Shown: in pieces, positions 27,088-35,923 of the stretch
Layout of the letters: each line of letters starts with the position of its first letter
How positions within the stretch are numbered: position 1 is the stretch's first letter
Source: Streptomyces uncialis
GTDB lineage: Bacteria; Actinomycetota; Actinomycetes; Streptomycetales; Streptomycetaceae
Direction: 5' to 3'
Assembly (NCBI RefSeq): GCF_036250755.1
Contig: NZ_CP109583.1
Span: 6,177,501-6,241,500, forward strand
Length of the DNA: 64,000 nucleotides
Made by a program: the position numbers and the translations under genes
The notes under the pieces: model-generated
Databases searched by the model: none
What the model was told of the DNA's origin: nothing
What the model saw: only the letters and a program-made list of their open reading frames with translations

Positions 27088-27120
27088 GAGTGATCCGACC
27101 GTTCCGACACCCATCGGGCG

Positions 27121-27136
27121 GTTTGATCGATCAAAC
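27121..27136. promoter_or_regulatory. Perfect 16-bp palindrome GTTTGATCGATCAAAC
   Basis: A perfect, A+T-rich palindrome between the RecD2 stop (27087) and the citrate synthase start (27324), 188 bp upstream of the latter. Operator-like; the binding protein is unknown. Confidence 0.5.
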
Positions 27137-27196
27137 GAGTCGGAAAGGTCACACGAGGCTTCCGGAACCAGGGCGAAGGGGGCAGGATGGGCAGGC

Positions 27197-27217
27197 TGGC
27201 GGCACTGAGTGCCGCCA
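27197..27217. promoter_or_regulatory. Inverted repeat TGGCGGCAC-TGA-GTGCCGCCA
   Basis: Perfect 9-bp arms with a 3-bp centre, about 107 bp upstream of the citrate synthase start. A second perfect palindrome, GAGTGCACTC, follows at 27239-27248 and shares the GAGTGC half-element. They could be operators or a recD2 terminator-like structure. Confidence 0.5.
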
Positions 27218-27323
27218 ACTGGCCCAATGGTCGACCCCGAGTGCACTCTCCTGCGCCAAATGGGGGATGGTAGAGACAGTCAGGGCACCTCGAAGATGAG
27301 GCACTACGTCGGTGAGGGAAGAC

Positions 27324-28622
27324 GTGAGCGAGAAACGCGACAACGCTGTAGTACTGCGGTACGGCGACGGCGAGTACACCTATCCGGTGATCGACAGCAC
27401 CGTCGGCGATACGGGCTTCGACATCGGGAAGCTGCGCTCCCAGACGGGTCTGGTCACACTGGACAGCGGCTACGGGAACACAGCCGCCTACAAGTCGGCC
27501 ATCACCTATCTCGACGGTGAGGAGGGCATCCTCCGGTACCGGGGATACCCCATCGAACAGCTTGCGGAGAGCTCCTCCTTCCCGGAGGTGGCCTATCTGC
27601 TGATCAACGGTGAACTCCCCACGGTCGACGAGCTCTCGGTCTTCCGCAACGAGATCACCCAGCACACCCTGCTGCACGAGGACGTCAAGCGGTTCTTCGA
27701 CGGCTTCCCGCGCGACGCCCACCCGATGGCGATGCTGTCGTCGGTCGTCAGCGCGCTGTCCACGTTCTACCAGGACAGCCACAACCCGTTCGACGAGAAG
27801 CAGCGTCACCTCTCCACGATCCGGCTGCTCGCCAAGCTGCCCACGATCGCGGCGTACGCGTACAAGAAGTCGATCGGTCACCCGTTCGTCTATCCGCGCA
27901 ACGACCTCGGGTACGTCGAGAACTTCCTGCGTATGACCTTCTCGGTCCCCGCGCAGGAGTACGACCTCGACCCGGTGGTCGTCAACGCGCTGGACAAGCT
28001 GCTCATCCTGCACGCGGACCACGAGCAGAACTGTTCGACGTCCACGGTGCGTCTGGTCGGCTCGTCGCAGGCGAACATGTTCGCGTCGATCTCCGCCGGG
28101 ATCTCCGCCCTCTGGGGCCCGCTGCACGGCGGCGCCAACCAGAGCGTGCTGGAGATGCTGGAGGGCATCCAGGCGAGCGGTGGCGACGTCGACTCCTTCA
28201 TCCGCAAGGTGAAGAACAAGGAAGACGGCGTGAAGCTCATGGGCTTCGGGCACCGCGTCTACAAGAACTTCGACCCCCGGGCGAAGATCATCAAGGCGGC
28301 GGCGCACGATGTCCTGTCGGCGCTCGGCAAGTCCGACGAGCTGCTCGACATCGCGCTCAAGCTGGAGGAGCACGCGCTGGCCGACGATTACTTCGTCGAG
28401 CGCAAGCTCTACCCGAACGTCGACTTCTACACCGGCCTGATCTACCGGGCCATGGGCTTCCCGACCGAGATGTTCACCGTGCTCTTCGCGCTCGGCCGGC
28501 TGCCCGGCTGGATCGCCCAGTGGCACGAGATGATCAAGGAGCCGGGTTCCCGTATCGGTCGCCCGCGCCAGATCTACACGGGTGTCGTCGAGCGCGACTT
28601 CGTGCCGGTCGAGCAGCGCTGA
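27324..28622 (+). CDS. gltA: Citrate synthase, hexameric type
   Basis: 432 aa from the GTG at 27324, placed by AGGGAAG four bases upstream; a GTG at 27312 is less well spaced. A beta-rich N-terminus (VVLRYGDGEYTYPVIDST) and full-length GltA architecture identify the Gram-negative/actinobacterial hexameric class. Catalytic segments are LHGGANQ, GFGHRVYKNFDPRAK (His and Asp) and the C-terminal RPRQIYTG. It condenses acetyl-CoA and oxaloacetate to citrate at entry to the TCA cycle. It has a 236-bp leader containing three perfect palindromes, suggesting transcriptional control. Confidence 0.96.
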   Translation: MSEKRDNAVVLRYGDGEYTYPVIDSTVGDTGFDIGKLRSQTGLVTLDSGYGNTAAYKSAITYLDGEEGILRYRGYPIEQLAESSSFPEVAYLLINGELPTVDELSVFRNEITQHTLLHEDVKRFFDGFPRDAHPMAMLSSVVSALSTFYQDSHNPFDEKQRHLSTIRLLAKLPTIAAYAYKKSIGHPFVYPRNDLGYVENFLRMTFSVPAQEYDLDPVVVNALDKLLILHADHEQNCSTSTVRLVGSSQANMFASISAGISALWGPLHGGANQSVLEMLEGIQASGGDVDSFIRKVKNKEDGVKLMGFGHRVYKNFDPRAKIIKAAAHDVLSALGKSDELLDIALKLEEHALADDYFVERKLYPNVDFYTGLIYRAMGFPTEMFTVLFALGRLPGWIAQWHEMIKEPGSRIGRPRQIYTGVVERDFVPVEQR

Positions 28623-28933
28623 ACCCGCTCGTACCGGAACGCACGGCCGACGCGGGAAGAAACGGCCGCGCGACCGGTACCGGCCCCAGCTGAGCCGCGG
28701 GCCGGTGCCGAACCACCGGTACGCGGTGTGGAGGAAGGGGTACCGCCCGGTCCGGGGGCGGTGAACCCCCACTCCACCCCGGGTGCCGTTCCGCCGGCGG
28801 GTCACCCGCCGGCAGTACCGGAGCCGTGAGCCCGACGCGCACACGTCGGGCCCGGCTCTTCCGGCGCCGCACGCGCGCCGTCGTTCCCGAAGGCCGCCAC
28901 CTCCGTCCGGCGGACCCGCCGGGAACCGTACTC

Positions 28934-28961
28934 ATCGGGCACCGCCTACGCGGTGCCCGAT
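28934..28961. terminator. Perfect 12-bp hairpin, bidirectional terminator-like
   Basis: ATCGGGCACCGC and its complement with a 4-nt loop, followed on the plus strand by CTTCGTT. It is 311 bp past the citrate synthase stop, so it may end that transcript or a separate one. Confidence 0.6.
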
Positions 28962-29294
28962 CTTCGTTGTGCCCGACCCTGATGCCTGACCCTGATGCTC
29001 GGTGCCGGTGCCGGTGCCGCGTCAGGCGTCGGGCAGTCAGGCGTGCGGTGCGGTCGGGCAGTCGGGTACTTCGGAACCCCGGTCGTGGGACCGTCGCAGG
29101 GTCCAAGGGCGCCCCCGCTCCCGCGTGCCACTCCCGCGAGCCCGTCAGAGGCCCGTACGCGGCCTCGTGGCCGTCGCGAGGCCAGGGAGGAAGGCTCGGG
29201 AGCCGGTAAGGGCCGGAAGGGGCCGGGGAATCCGCGAGGGGGCCATGCCGCGCCGTGTATCGGCCCGGGCGTCCTCGCTCCACCCCGAACAGGC

Positions 29295-29350
29295 GGAAGG
29301 CGCCCCCCTGCCAGTCCCCCCACGGGCTGACAGTCGGGGCGCCTTCCTTT
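29295..29350 (+). terminator. 12-bp hairpin with long loop and short T-run
   Basis: Perfect arms GGAAGGCGCCCC (29295-29306) and its complement (29336-29347), with a 29-nt loop and TTT directly after. Terminator-like on the plus strand, although no plus-strand gene precedes it closely. Confidence 0.5.
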
Positions 29351-29500
29351 GTCCCGGTGCGGATTCCCCCCACGGGATCCGGCCGGGCGTTCTTGGGCAG
29401 CGCTTGCTGCTGGGGTATGTGCCACTGCGGCCTGCCGGGACCCGTACGCACGGGAGGGCCGCTCAAAGCTCCCCGGTGCACGTGCCCCGGCAACGCACTT

Positions 29501-29561
29501 CGGGGATGTCCCCCAAGACATCCCCGATGTCAGAAACGCCCCCCAAGACGTTTCTGGCATC
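29501..29561. repeat. Two abutting hairpins with the same loop sequence
   Basis: Hairpin 1 (29501-29526) has perfect 10-bp arms CGGGGATGTC/GACATCCCCG around CCCCAA. Hairpin 2 (29526-29561) has 13-bp arms with one G-U-type mismatch around CCCCCCAAGA. The loops share CCCCAAGA-type sequence on the plus strand. Confidence 0.6.
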
Positions 29562-29648
29562 GCCTTCTTAGACTCACCAGCATCCTCGATGGTTACGTCG
29601 AGAGAGCTGTGATCTATGTCTCCTGCATATGTCCATCTACCTGCGCAA

Positions 29649-29674
29649 GAGCCCCGTTATGGCGATCGGGGCTC
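29649..29674 (-). terminator. Hairpin terminator of copA
   Basis: Perfect 8-bp arms GAGCCCCG/CGGGGCTC, ~47 bp beyond the copA stop on the minus strand, followed there by TTGCG. Confidence 0.55.
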
Positions 29675-29720
29675 AAGCGTAAGGATGTTGCGTGGGGTCT
29701 GTGAAGGGCCCCGGGGATAG

Positions 29721-32090
29721 TTACCGGAATGTCCTCAGTCGCAGGCTGTTCGTGACCACGAAAACCGATGAGAAAGCCATGGCCGCCCCCGCGATCATCG
29801 GATTGAGCAGTCCCGCCGCCGCGAGAGGCAGTGCAGCAACGTTATAGCCGAAGGCCCAGAAAAGGTTCCCCTTGATGGTGGACAACGTCTTCCGGGAGAG
29901 CCGGATCGCGTCGGCGGCGGCCCGCAGATCGCCCCGGACCAGGGTCAGATCGCTCGCCTCGATCGCCGCGTCCGTGCCGGTGCCCATGGCGAGCCCGAGG
30001 TCGGCGGTGGCGAGGGCGGCGGCGTCGTTCACCCCGTCACCGACCATGGCCACCGTCCGGCCCTCGGCCTGAAGTCGCCGTACGACCTCGACCTTGTCCT
30101 CCGGCATGACCTCCGCGATCACCTCGTCGATACCGACCGCGCGGGCGACGGACGCGGCCACGGCCTGGTTGTCGCCCGTCAGCAGGACCGGCGTCAGACC
30201 GAGGGCGCGCAGTTCGCGTACGGCCTGCTCGCTGGTGTCCTTGACCGCGTCGGCGACGGTGAGCACCCCGCGCGCGGTCCCGTCCCAGGCGACGGCGACC
30301 GCCGTACGGCCCTCGGCCTGGGCGGTGGCGAGGTCCCGGGACAGGGCCTCGGGCAGTTCGACGCCCGCTTCCGTGAGCAGCCGGGTCCGGCCCACCAGCA
30401 CCTGGTGGCCCTCGACCTCGCCCCGGACGCCCAGCCCGGCGACGTTCTCGAAGGCGGTGGGTACGGGCAGCGCCCCGGCGCGCTCCGCGGCCCCTGTGGC
30501 GATCGCCTGGGCGATGGGGTGCTCCGAGGCGTGTTCCAGGGCTCCGGCGAGCCTCAGGAGCCGCTGAGCGGCCTCCTCGGGGGTGCCGGTGGCCTCCGGT
30601 CGCGGCGCGACGATGACGTCCCGCAGTGTCATCCGGCCCGTGGTGACCGTGCCGGTCTTGTCGAGGACCACCGTGTCCACGCGCCGTGTCGACTCCAGGA
30701 CCTCCGGTCCCTTGATCAGGATGCCGAGCTGGGCGCCCCGCCCGGTGCCGACCATGAGCGCGGTGGGCGTCGCGAGCCCCAGCGCGCAGGGGCACGCGAT
30801 GATCAGGACCGCGACGGCCGCGGTGAACGCCGAGGCGGTGTCACCCGTGACCGCGAGCCAGCCGCCCAGGGTGCCGAGCGCGATGACCATGACGACGGGG
30901 ACGAAGATCCCCGAGATCCGGTCGGCGAGGCGCTGCACCTCGGCCTTGCCGTTCTGGGCGTCCTCCACCAGCCGTGCCATCCGCGCCAGCTGGGTGTCGG
31001 CGCCGATCCGGGTGGCCTCCACCACGAGCCGGCCCCCGGCGTTCACGGTGGCGCCGGTGACGGGATCGCCCTCGCGCACGTCGACCGGGACGGACTCCCC
31101 GGTCAGCATCGACGCGTCCACCGCGGACACGCCCTCCACCACGACACCGTCGGTGGCGATCTTCTCGCCGGGCCGGACGACGAAACGGTCGCCCACGGTG
31201 AGTTCGCCCACCGGGAGCCGTACCTCGGCGCCGTCCCGCAGCACGGCCACGTCCTTGGCGCCGAGCTCCATCAGGGCGCGCAGCGCGGCACCCGCGCGGC
31301 GCTTGGAACGGGCCTCCAGATAGCGGCCGAGCAGGATGAACGTGATGACGCCCGCCGCGACCTCCAGATAGATCGCGGAGGAGCCGTCCGTGCGCGAGAC
31401 GGTGAGGTCGAAGCCGTGCCGCATACCGGGCATCCCGGCGTGCCCGAAGAACAGCGCCCACAGCGACCAGCCGAACGCGGCCAGGGTGCCGACCGACACC
31501 AGGGTGTCCATGGTGGCCGCGCCGTGCCGGGCGTTGGTGAACGCCGCGCGGTGGAACGGCAGGCCGCCCCAGACGACGACAGGGGCCGCGAGCGTCAGCG
31601 AGAGCCACTGCCAGTTGTCGAACTGGAGCGCCGGGATCATCGCCATCAGGACCACGGGCACCGACAGAGCCGTGGACACCATCAGACGCTGGCGCAGGGC
31701 GGCGAGCTCGTCGCCGCCCGCCCTCGCGCCGGTGTCCGCGTCGCCGGTGCCGTCCGGGGCGGTGCCGGGCTCGGGCGTGGGCGGCGGGGGGACCTCGGCG
31801 GTGTACCCGGTCCGCTCGACCGTGGCGATCAGGTCGGCCACCTCGACGGCCGCCGGGTAGGTCACCCTGGCCTTCTCGGTGGCGTAGTTGACGGTGGCGG
31901 TGACTCCGTCGAGACGGTTGAGCTTCTTCTCGACGCGTGCGGCGCAGGAGGAACACGTCATGCCGCCGATGACCAGCTCGACCTGGGACAGCGGGGTGTC
32001 CGGGGAACTGGTCGCGGCGGTCGCGGACGCCGGGGGCGCCCCGGAGGTGCCGGGCGTCCCGGAGGGTGCCTCTGGTGCGGTGCTGCTCAT
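29721..32090 (-). CDS. copA: Copper-exporting P1B-type ATPase CopA
   Basis: 789 aa. The N-terminal heavy-metal-associated domain has GMTCSSC (Cys46, Cys49). Eight transmembrane helices include the P1B metal site C433-P-C435. The actuator TGES is at ~330-333, the phosphorylation motif D477-KTGTVT is intact, and the hinge [10 protein letters not shown] is present. It pumps Cu(I) out of the cytoplasm using ATP. It lies downstream of copZ on the same strand with a 233-bp gap. A CsoR-type operator precedes copZ, so the pair is probably copper-induced. Confidence 0.95.
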   Translation of the reverse strand: MSSTAPEAPSGTPGTSGAPPASATAATSSPDTPLSQVELVIGGMTCSSCAARVEKKLNRLDGVTATVNYATEKARVTYPAAVEVADLIATVERTGYTAEVPPPPTPEPGTAPDGTGDADTGARAGGDELAALRQRLMVSTALSVPVVLMAMIPALQFDNWQWLSLTLAAPVVVWGGLPFHRAAFTNARHGAATMDTLVSVGTLAAFGWSLWALFFGHAGMPGMRHGFDLTVSRTDGSSAIYLEVAAGVITFILLGRYLEARSKRRAGAALRALMELGAKDVAVLRDGAEVRLPVGELTVGDRFVVRPGEKIATDGVVVEGVSAVDASMLTGESVPVDVREGDPVTGATVNAGGRLVVEATRIGADTQLARMARLVEDAQNGKAEVQRLADRISGIFVPVVMVIALGTLGGWLAVTGDTASAFTAAVAVLIIACPCALGLATPTALMVGTGRGAQLGILIKGPEVLESTRRVDTVVLDKTGTVTTGRMTLRDVIVAPRPEATGTPEEAAQRLLRLAGALEHASEHPIAQAIATGAAERAGALPVPTAFENVAGLGVRGEVEGHQVLVGRTRLLTEAGVELPEALSRDLATAQAEGRTAVAVAWDGTARGVLTVADAVKDTSEQAVRELRALGLTPVLLTGDNQAVAASVARAVGIDEVIAEVMPEDKVEVVRRLQAEGRTVAMVGDGVNDAAALATADLGLAMGTGTDAAIEASDLTLVRGDLRAAADAIRLSRKTLSTIKGNLFWAFGYNVAALPLAAAGLLNPMIAGAAMAFSSVFVVTNSLRLRTFR

Positions 32091-32323
32091 GTCCGACTCC
32101 CGGAAACGGACCGTGCCGCGGGCGTGTGGCGCGCCGGGCGGATGCGGCCCTGAGGTCGCTGCTCAGGGTTGATGGTGAAGGGGTGTTGCGGAAGGCGTGC
32201 TGCTGAAGGCGCTGCTCAAGGTGGGGCGGTGCGGCCGGGGCGCGCGGGGTGACGGCGTCGGCCCCGCGCACCGACCCGGTTCATCGGGCGGGGTGCGCGG
32301 GGCGGGGACGCCGGCGGGGTGGA

Positions 32324-32557
32324 TCAGGCGCGGCCGGTCAGCTCGTAGCCGGCCTCGTCGACGGCGGCCCGTACGGCCTCCTCGTCGAGCGGGGCGGCGG
32401 AGATCACGGTGACCTGGCCGGTGGCGGCGACCGCCTTCACCGAGCTCACTCCGGGCAGCGCGGAGACCTCGGTGGTGACGGCGCCTTCGCAGTGGCCGCA
32501 GGTCATCCCGGTCACCTGGTAGACCGTGGTCACGGAGTCCTGGGTCTGGGCGCTCAT
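32324..32557 (-). CDS. copZ: Copper chaperone CopZ (HMA domain)
   Basis: 77 aa from the ATG at 32557, with GAGGAGC just upstream; in-frame extension further up gives a His/Arg/Pro leader not seen in CopZ. It is a single ferredoxin-like HMA domain with the Cu(I) site GMTCGHC (Cys20, Cys23). It carries Cu(I) to CopA. A CsoR-type operator lies ~115 bp upstream. Confidence 0.93.
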   Translation of the reverse strand: MSAQTQDSVTTVYQVTGMTCGHCEGAVTTEVSALPGVSSVKAVAATGQVTVISAAPLDEEAVRAAVDEAGYELTGRA

Positions 32558-32670
32558 GTCGTTGCTCCTCGGATGGGTCGGTCGGGTCGGGTGGCGGTGC
32601 GGATGGTGCCCGCGCCGCACGGCGTGCCGGGGGTTCCTGTGTCGCGGGTTCCTCCCGACACTCATCAGAC

Positions 32671-32689
32671 TATACCCCTAGGGGGTATA
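32671..32689 (-). promoter_or_regulatory. CsoR-type copper operator
   Basis: TATACCCCTAGGGGGTATA is a near-perfect palindrome matching the known CsoR operator pattern (ATACCCCnnnGGGGTAT). It overlaps a minus-strand -10-like TATAGT and drives copZ. The csoR gene itself is not in the window. Confidence 0.85.
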
Positions 32690-33017
32690 AAGCCAGAAGG
32701 TGTGGAGCGAGTGCGGGGCGACCCTGCGGCCGGTCCGCACGCGACGGCCGGTCGGGCGCGGCGGTGCCGCGGGGGCCGTGCGCGTCCGGGGTGGCCCATC
32801 GGTGCGTGAGGCTACTCCTGGTGGGGCCGTTGCGGAGGGTGCGGCGGTGCCGGATGCGGATGTCCGCTGTCCGGAGGCGGGCGGCAGGCGGCAGGTGGTA
32901 GGCGGCAGGCGGCTTGCGGCTCCGGGTGCCCCGGGTCCGTCGCGCCCAACGCGCCCAACGCGCCCGGAGCGTCCCGCGGCCTCGGGTGCCCCAGGCCCGT
33001 CCCGCCCGCGTGGCGGG
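32690..33017. other. Intergenic region between copZ promoter and HTH gene
   Basis: About 330 bp. The right part (32870-32990) is low complexity, with GGCGGCAGG and CGCGCCCAA short repeats. No gene is supported. Confidence 0.5.
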
Positions 33018-33233
33018 TCAGCCCTGCTCCTGGCGGCCGCTCCTGCGGTAGCGGTATCCCGGCCTTGAGGCCACCCAGGTCCGGATGGTGTCCGCGTACC
33101 AATAGGACTTGCCGCTCTCGACCACGTCCGGCGGGGGCATCAGGCCGTGCTTGCGGTACGAGCGGACGGTGTCCGGCTGTACGCGGATGTGAGCGGCGAT
33201 GTCCTTGTACGACCAGAGCCTCTTGTCGGTCAC
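33018..33233 (-). CDS. Small MerR/excisionase-type winged HTH protein
   Basis: 71 aa from the GTG at 33233, with GGAGG seven bases upstream. Nearly the whole chain is a MerR-like winged helix-turn-helix: WSYKDIAAHIRVQPDTVRSYRKHGLMPPPD then a wing with YWYADTIRTW. It lacks a dimerisation or sensor domain, as do BldC- and excisionase-type proteins. Basic Tyr/Arg-rich C-terminus. Its role is unknown. A 19-bp inverted repeat lies ~260 bp upstream. Confidence 0.8.
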   Translation of the reverse strand: MTDKRLWSYKDIAAHIRVQPDTVRSYRKHGLMPPPDVVESGKSYWYADTIRTWVASRPGYRYRRSGRQEQG

Positions 33234-33722
33234 AGCGGTACCTCCCCACGAGTGCCACAGGGGCGGCAGGGGGGCCGCCGGTGAGCTGGGCACCGCGTTG
33301 GTGATCACTCAGCCTGTGCCCAGGGGCCGATCCGGGGAGAGGGGACAAGAGGGACTGTCGGGGACGCGTGACGCAAGTCCCGCGTACTCGGGACATGTGT
33401 GACAGAAAGCGAATCTTTGTGACGTGAGTGATGCAAGCGGTCGGGCGGTTCCGCTGGCGGTGCGCTCGGCAATCCGCGCACAGCGCGGGAACGTTCAGCC
33501 TGAACGTTTCTGCGAAATCATGTGTCAGGGCCCTCGCCGCGTCCGCGCGGGCGCGACCTCGCGGACGGGCGCACGGGTCGCCATGGAGGGCTCACCGCTC
33601 GTCCGCCCCGGTTTCCCTGCCGCCCGGGCCCCTGCGGGTGCCAGACGGTCGCACAGGGCCCTTCTTGAGCCTCCTGGGCTGGAAGCCCGCCGGTCCGTCT
33701 GGCAGGGTGCGCCGAGGCACCG
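33234..33722. other. Intergenic region, 489 bp
   Basis: Lies upstream of the small HTH gene and downstream of the IolE-like gene. It holds a perfect inverted repeat (33490-33508) inside a comparatively A+T-rich patch (33380-33530) that may be a promoter. No gene is called. Confidence 0.5.
33490..33508. promoter_or_regulatory. Inverted repeat AACGTTCAG-C-CTGAACGTT
   Basis: Perfect 9-bp arms around one central base, ~257 bp upstream of the small HTH gene on the minus strand. Operator-like. Confidence 0.5.
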
Positions 33723-34646
33723 TCAGGCCCCGCAGGAGCGGAGATAGGCGCGGGTGCGGCGGGCGATGGGGAGCGGCTTGTCCGGCTCGCAGGGGTACAT
33801 GTCCTGCTCCACGATGGCGAACAGCTCCACCCCGAGCCGCTGGGCCGCGGCGAGGACGGGTTCGAGCGCGGGCACCCCGGTCGGCGGTTCGCACATGACG
33901 CCCCGGGCCACGGCCGGGCCGAAGGGCGTTTCCTGGGCGCGCACTTCGGCGAGCACCGCCGGGTCGACCTGCTTGAGGTGGAGGTATCCGACGCGCTCCC
34001 CGTAGGTCTCGACGAGTTTGACGCTGTCACCGCCGCAGTAGGCGTAGTGCCCGGTGTCGAGGCACAGCGACACCAGGTCCGGGTCGGTGCCGTCGAGGAA
34101 GCGGGTGACGTTCTCCTCGGTGTCGACATGGGTGTCGGCGTGCGGATGGACGACGATCCGCAGGCCGAATCGTTCCCTCACCTCGCGTCCCAGCCGTTCC
34201 GTCTGCGAGGTCAGTGCCCGCCACTGGGCGGCGGTGAGGGTGCGGTCCTCCAGCACCTCGCCGGTCCTGTCGTCCCGCCAGAACGAAGGGATGACGACCA
34301 GATGTCCGGCGCCCATCGCCTGGGTGAGGGCGGCTACCTCGGCCACATGGGCCCATGTGCTGTCCCATACGGCGGAGCCCCGGTGCAGTCCGGTGAAGAC
34401 GGTTCCGGCGGACACCCGCAGGCCCCGGCGGGCGGTCTCCTCGGCCAGGACGGCGGGATCGGTGGGCAGATAGCCGTAGGGGCCGAGCTCGATCCACTCG
34501 TACCCCGAGGCGGAGACCTCGTCCAGGAAGCGCCGCCACGGCACCTGCCGCGGATCGTCGGGGAACCACACACCCCAGGAATCGGGCGCCGAGCCGATAC
34601 GGATTCGGGAGAGCGGGGAGGACGGGTTCCCGGCCGGAGTGGTCAT
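33723..34646 (-). CDS. TIM-barrel protein, IolE-like inosose dehydratase candidate
   Basis: 307 aa. An AP-endonuclease-2-type barrel starts IGSAPDSWGVW. Metal-ligand segments are IELGPYG, IVVHPHADTH, LCLDTGHYAYCGGD, YLHLKQVDP and FAIVEQDMY. SAPDSWGVW and the HADTHVDT segment are characteristic of IolE-related proteins. It is divergent from iolC, so the likely role is the dehydratase step (2-keto-myo-inositol to the diketo cyclohexane compound) that feeds IolD. An isomerase role (IolI/IolH) cannot be excluded. Confidence 0.8.
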   Translation of the reverse strand: MTTPAGNPSSPLSRIRIGSAPDSWGVWFPDDPRQVPWRRFLDEVSASGYEWIELGPYGYLPTDPAVLAEETARRGLRVSAGTVFTGLHRGSAVWDSTWAHVAEVAALTQAMGAGHLVVIPSFWRDDRTGEVLEDRTLTAAQWRALTSQTERLGREVRERFGLRIVVHPHADTHVDTEENVTRFLDGTDPDLVSLCLDTGHYAYCGGDSVKLVETYGERVGYLHLKQVDPAVLAEVRAQETPFGPAVARGVMCEPPTGVPALEPVLAAAQRLGVELFAIVEQDMYPCEPDKPLPIARRTRAYLRSCGA

Positions 34647-34696
34647 ACGGCTCAGACTTCCGGCCGTCCGAGAAGGGTGTCAAGGACTGGTCCGAA

Positions 34697-34706
34697 TGTC
34701 CGGACA
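34697..34706. promoter_or_regulatory. Palindrome TGTCCGGACA next to the iol promoter
   Basis: A perfect 10-bp palindrome in the divergent iolE-like/iolC gap, just upstream of the TTGACA box. TCCGAA at 34691 adds a direct TCCG element. Likely operator of an unidentified inositol regulator. Confidence 0.45.
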
Positions 34707-34711
34707 AAATG

Positions 34712-34740
34712 TTGACAGGGCTCGGTGACCGGCATTAGAC
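34712..34740 (+). promoter_or_regulatory. Promoter of the iol operon: TTGACA, 17 bp, TTAGAC
   Basis: A consensus -35 TTGACA at 34712-34717 and -10 TTAGAC at 34735-34740, with a 17-bp spacer. It would give a ~170-nt leader before iolC at 34919. Confidence 0.6.
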
Positions 34741-34918
34741 CTGACACGACAGCAGGACCGGAACGGCCCCGGGCGGGACGGCCGGACCGGAGCGGGGCAC
34801 CGGTGTGTGTCCCGGTCCGCCGGATGTCCGACGGTGGCCGCTGACCGCCGTCGCGAAGGCGGCCGGGCGCGGCGCCGATACAGGACACCGGCGCGCAGGC
34901 CGAGGAAGGGACGTGCAG

Positions 34919-35923
34919 GTGACCGGCCCGCAGGACGAGAACCGCGAGGACGACGGTCCCGGTACCCCGTACGACGTCATCGTGATGGGCCGGATCGGTG
35001 TCGACCTGTACCCGCTCCAGACCGGGGTACCCCTCGCCGACGTCACCACGTTCGGGAAGTTCCTCGGCGGATCCGCGACCAATGTCGCGGTCGCGGCGGC
35101 CCGGCTCGGCCGGCGTACGGCGGTCATCACCCGCACCGGGCCCGACCGGTTCGGCGACTATCTGCACCAGGCGCTGCGGGACTTCGGTGTGGACGACCGC
35201 TGGGTCACCCCGGTCGAGGGCACCCAGACCCCCGTCACGTTCTGCGAGGTGTTCCCGCCGGACGACTTCCCGCTGTACTTCTACCGCCGCCCCAAAGCGC
35301 CCGACCTGGTCATCCACCCCGCGGAACTGGACCTGCCCGCCATCGCCGCCGCCCGGGTGTTCTGGATGACCGGCACCGGCCTCAGCGAGGAACCGAGCCG
35401 TACGGCGACCCTCGCCGCCCTCGCGCACCGCGCCGGGGCCGCCGGGCCGGGAGCCACCGTGTTCGACCTGGACTGGCGGCCCATGTTCTGGCAGGACCCC
35501 GAGAGCGCCCGCCCCCACTACGCGCGTGCCCTGCGCCACGCCACCGTGGCCGTCGGCAACCTCGACGAGGTGGAGATCGCCACCGGGGAACGCGAGCCGC
35601 ACGCGGCGGCCCGCGCGCTCCTCGCCGCGGGTGTACGGCTCGCCGTGGTCAAGCAGGGCCCCAAGGGCGTCCTCGCGCTCTCCGCCGACGGGGAGAGCGC
35701 CGAGGTGCCGCCGCTGCCGGTGACCGTCCTCAACGGCCTCGGCGCGGGCGACGCGTTCGGCGGTTCGCTGTGCCACGGTCTGCTGGCCGGCTGGGACCTG
35801 GAACACACCATGCGGTACGCGAACGCGGCGGGCGCGATCGTCGCGTCCCGACTGGAGTGCTCGTCCGCGATGCCCGTACCCGCCGAGATCGAGGCCGCCC
35901 TCGCCGCGGGGGAGGTCCGGTGA
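34919..35923 (+). CDS. iolC: 5-dehydro-2-deoxygluconokinase IolC (PfkB family)
   Basis: 334 aa from the GTG at 34919, eight bases after AGGAAGGG (a GTG six bases earlier is too close). PfkB kinase features include GRIGVDLYPLQTG at the start, GGSATNVAVAAARLG (signature 1) and LGAGDAFGGSL (signature 2 with the catalytic Asp). The opening VMGRIGVDLYP and the SE/EEPSR segment are typical of IolC. It phosphorylates 5-dehydro-2-deoxy-D-gluconate in myo-inositol breakdown. First gene of the cluster, GTGA-coupled to the aldolase. Confidence 0.92.
   Translation: MTGPQDENREDDGPGTPYDVIVMGRIGVDLYPLQTGVPLADVTTFGKFLGGSATNVAVAAARLGRRTAVITRTGPDRFGDYLHQALRDFGVDDRWVTPVEGTQTPVTFCEVFPPDDFPLYFYRRPKAPDLVIHPAELDLPAIAAARVFWMTGTGLSEEPSRTATLAALAHRAGAAGPGATVFDLDWRPMFWQDPESARPHYARALRHATVAVGNLDEVEIATGEREPHAAARALLAAGVRLAVVKQGPKGVLALSADGESAEVPPLPVTVLNGLGAGDAFGGSLCHGLLAGWDLEHTMRYANAAGAIVASRLECSSAMPVPAEIEAALAAGEVR

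Larger units (their letters stand above)
28623..29720. other. 1.1-kb convergent gap rich in hairpins
   Basis: Lies between the 3' ends of citrate synthase and copA. Open frames are long on both strands but lack consistent codon bias and recognisable domains. It contains several strong inverted repeats (28793-28813, 28934-28961, 29295-29347, 29501-29561, 29649-29674). The last ~150 bp (29570-29720) are less G+C-rich than surrounding DNA. I call no protein gene; a small RNA is possible. Confidence 0.5.

Noticed and set aside
28623..29720. A small protein (e.g. starting MPETSWGAF on the minus strand, or MSIYLRKSP near 29630)
   Set aside because: Frames overlap the hairpins, lack SD sequences and show no steady codon bias; left as non-coding.
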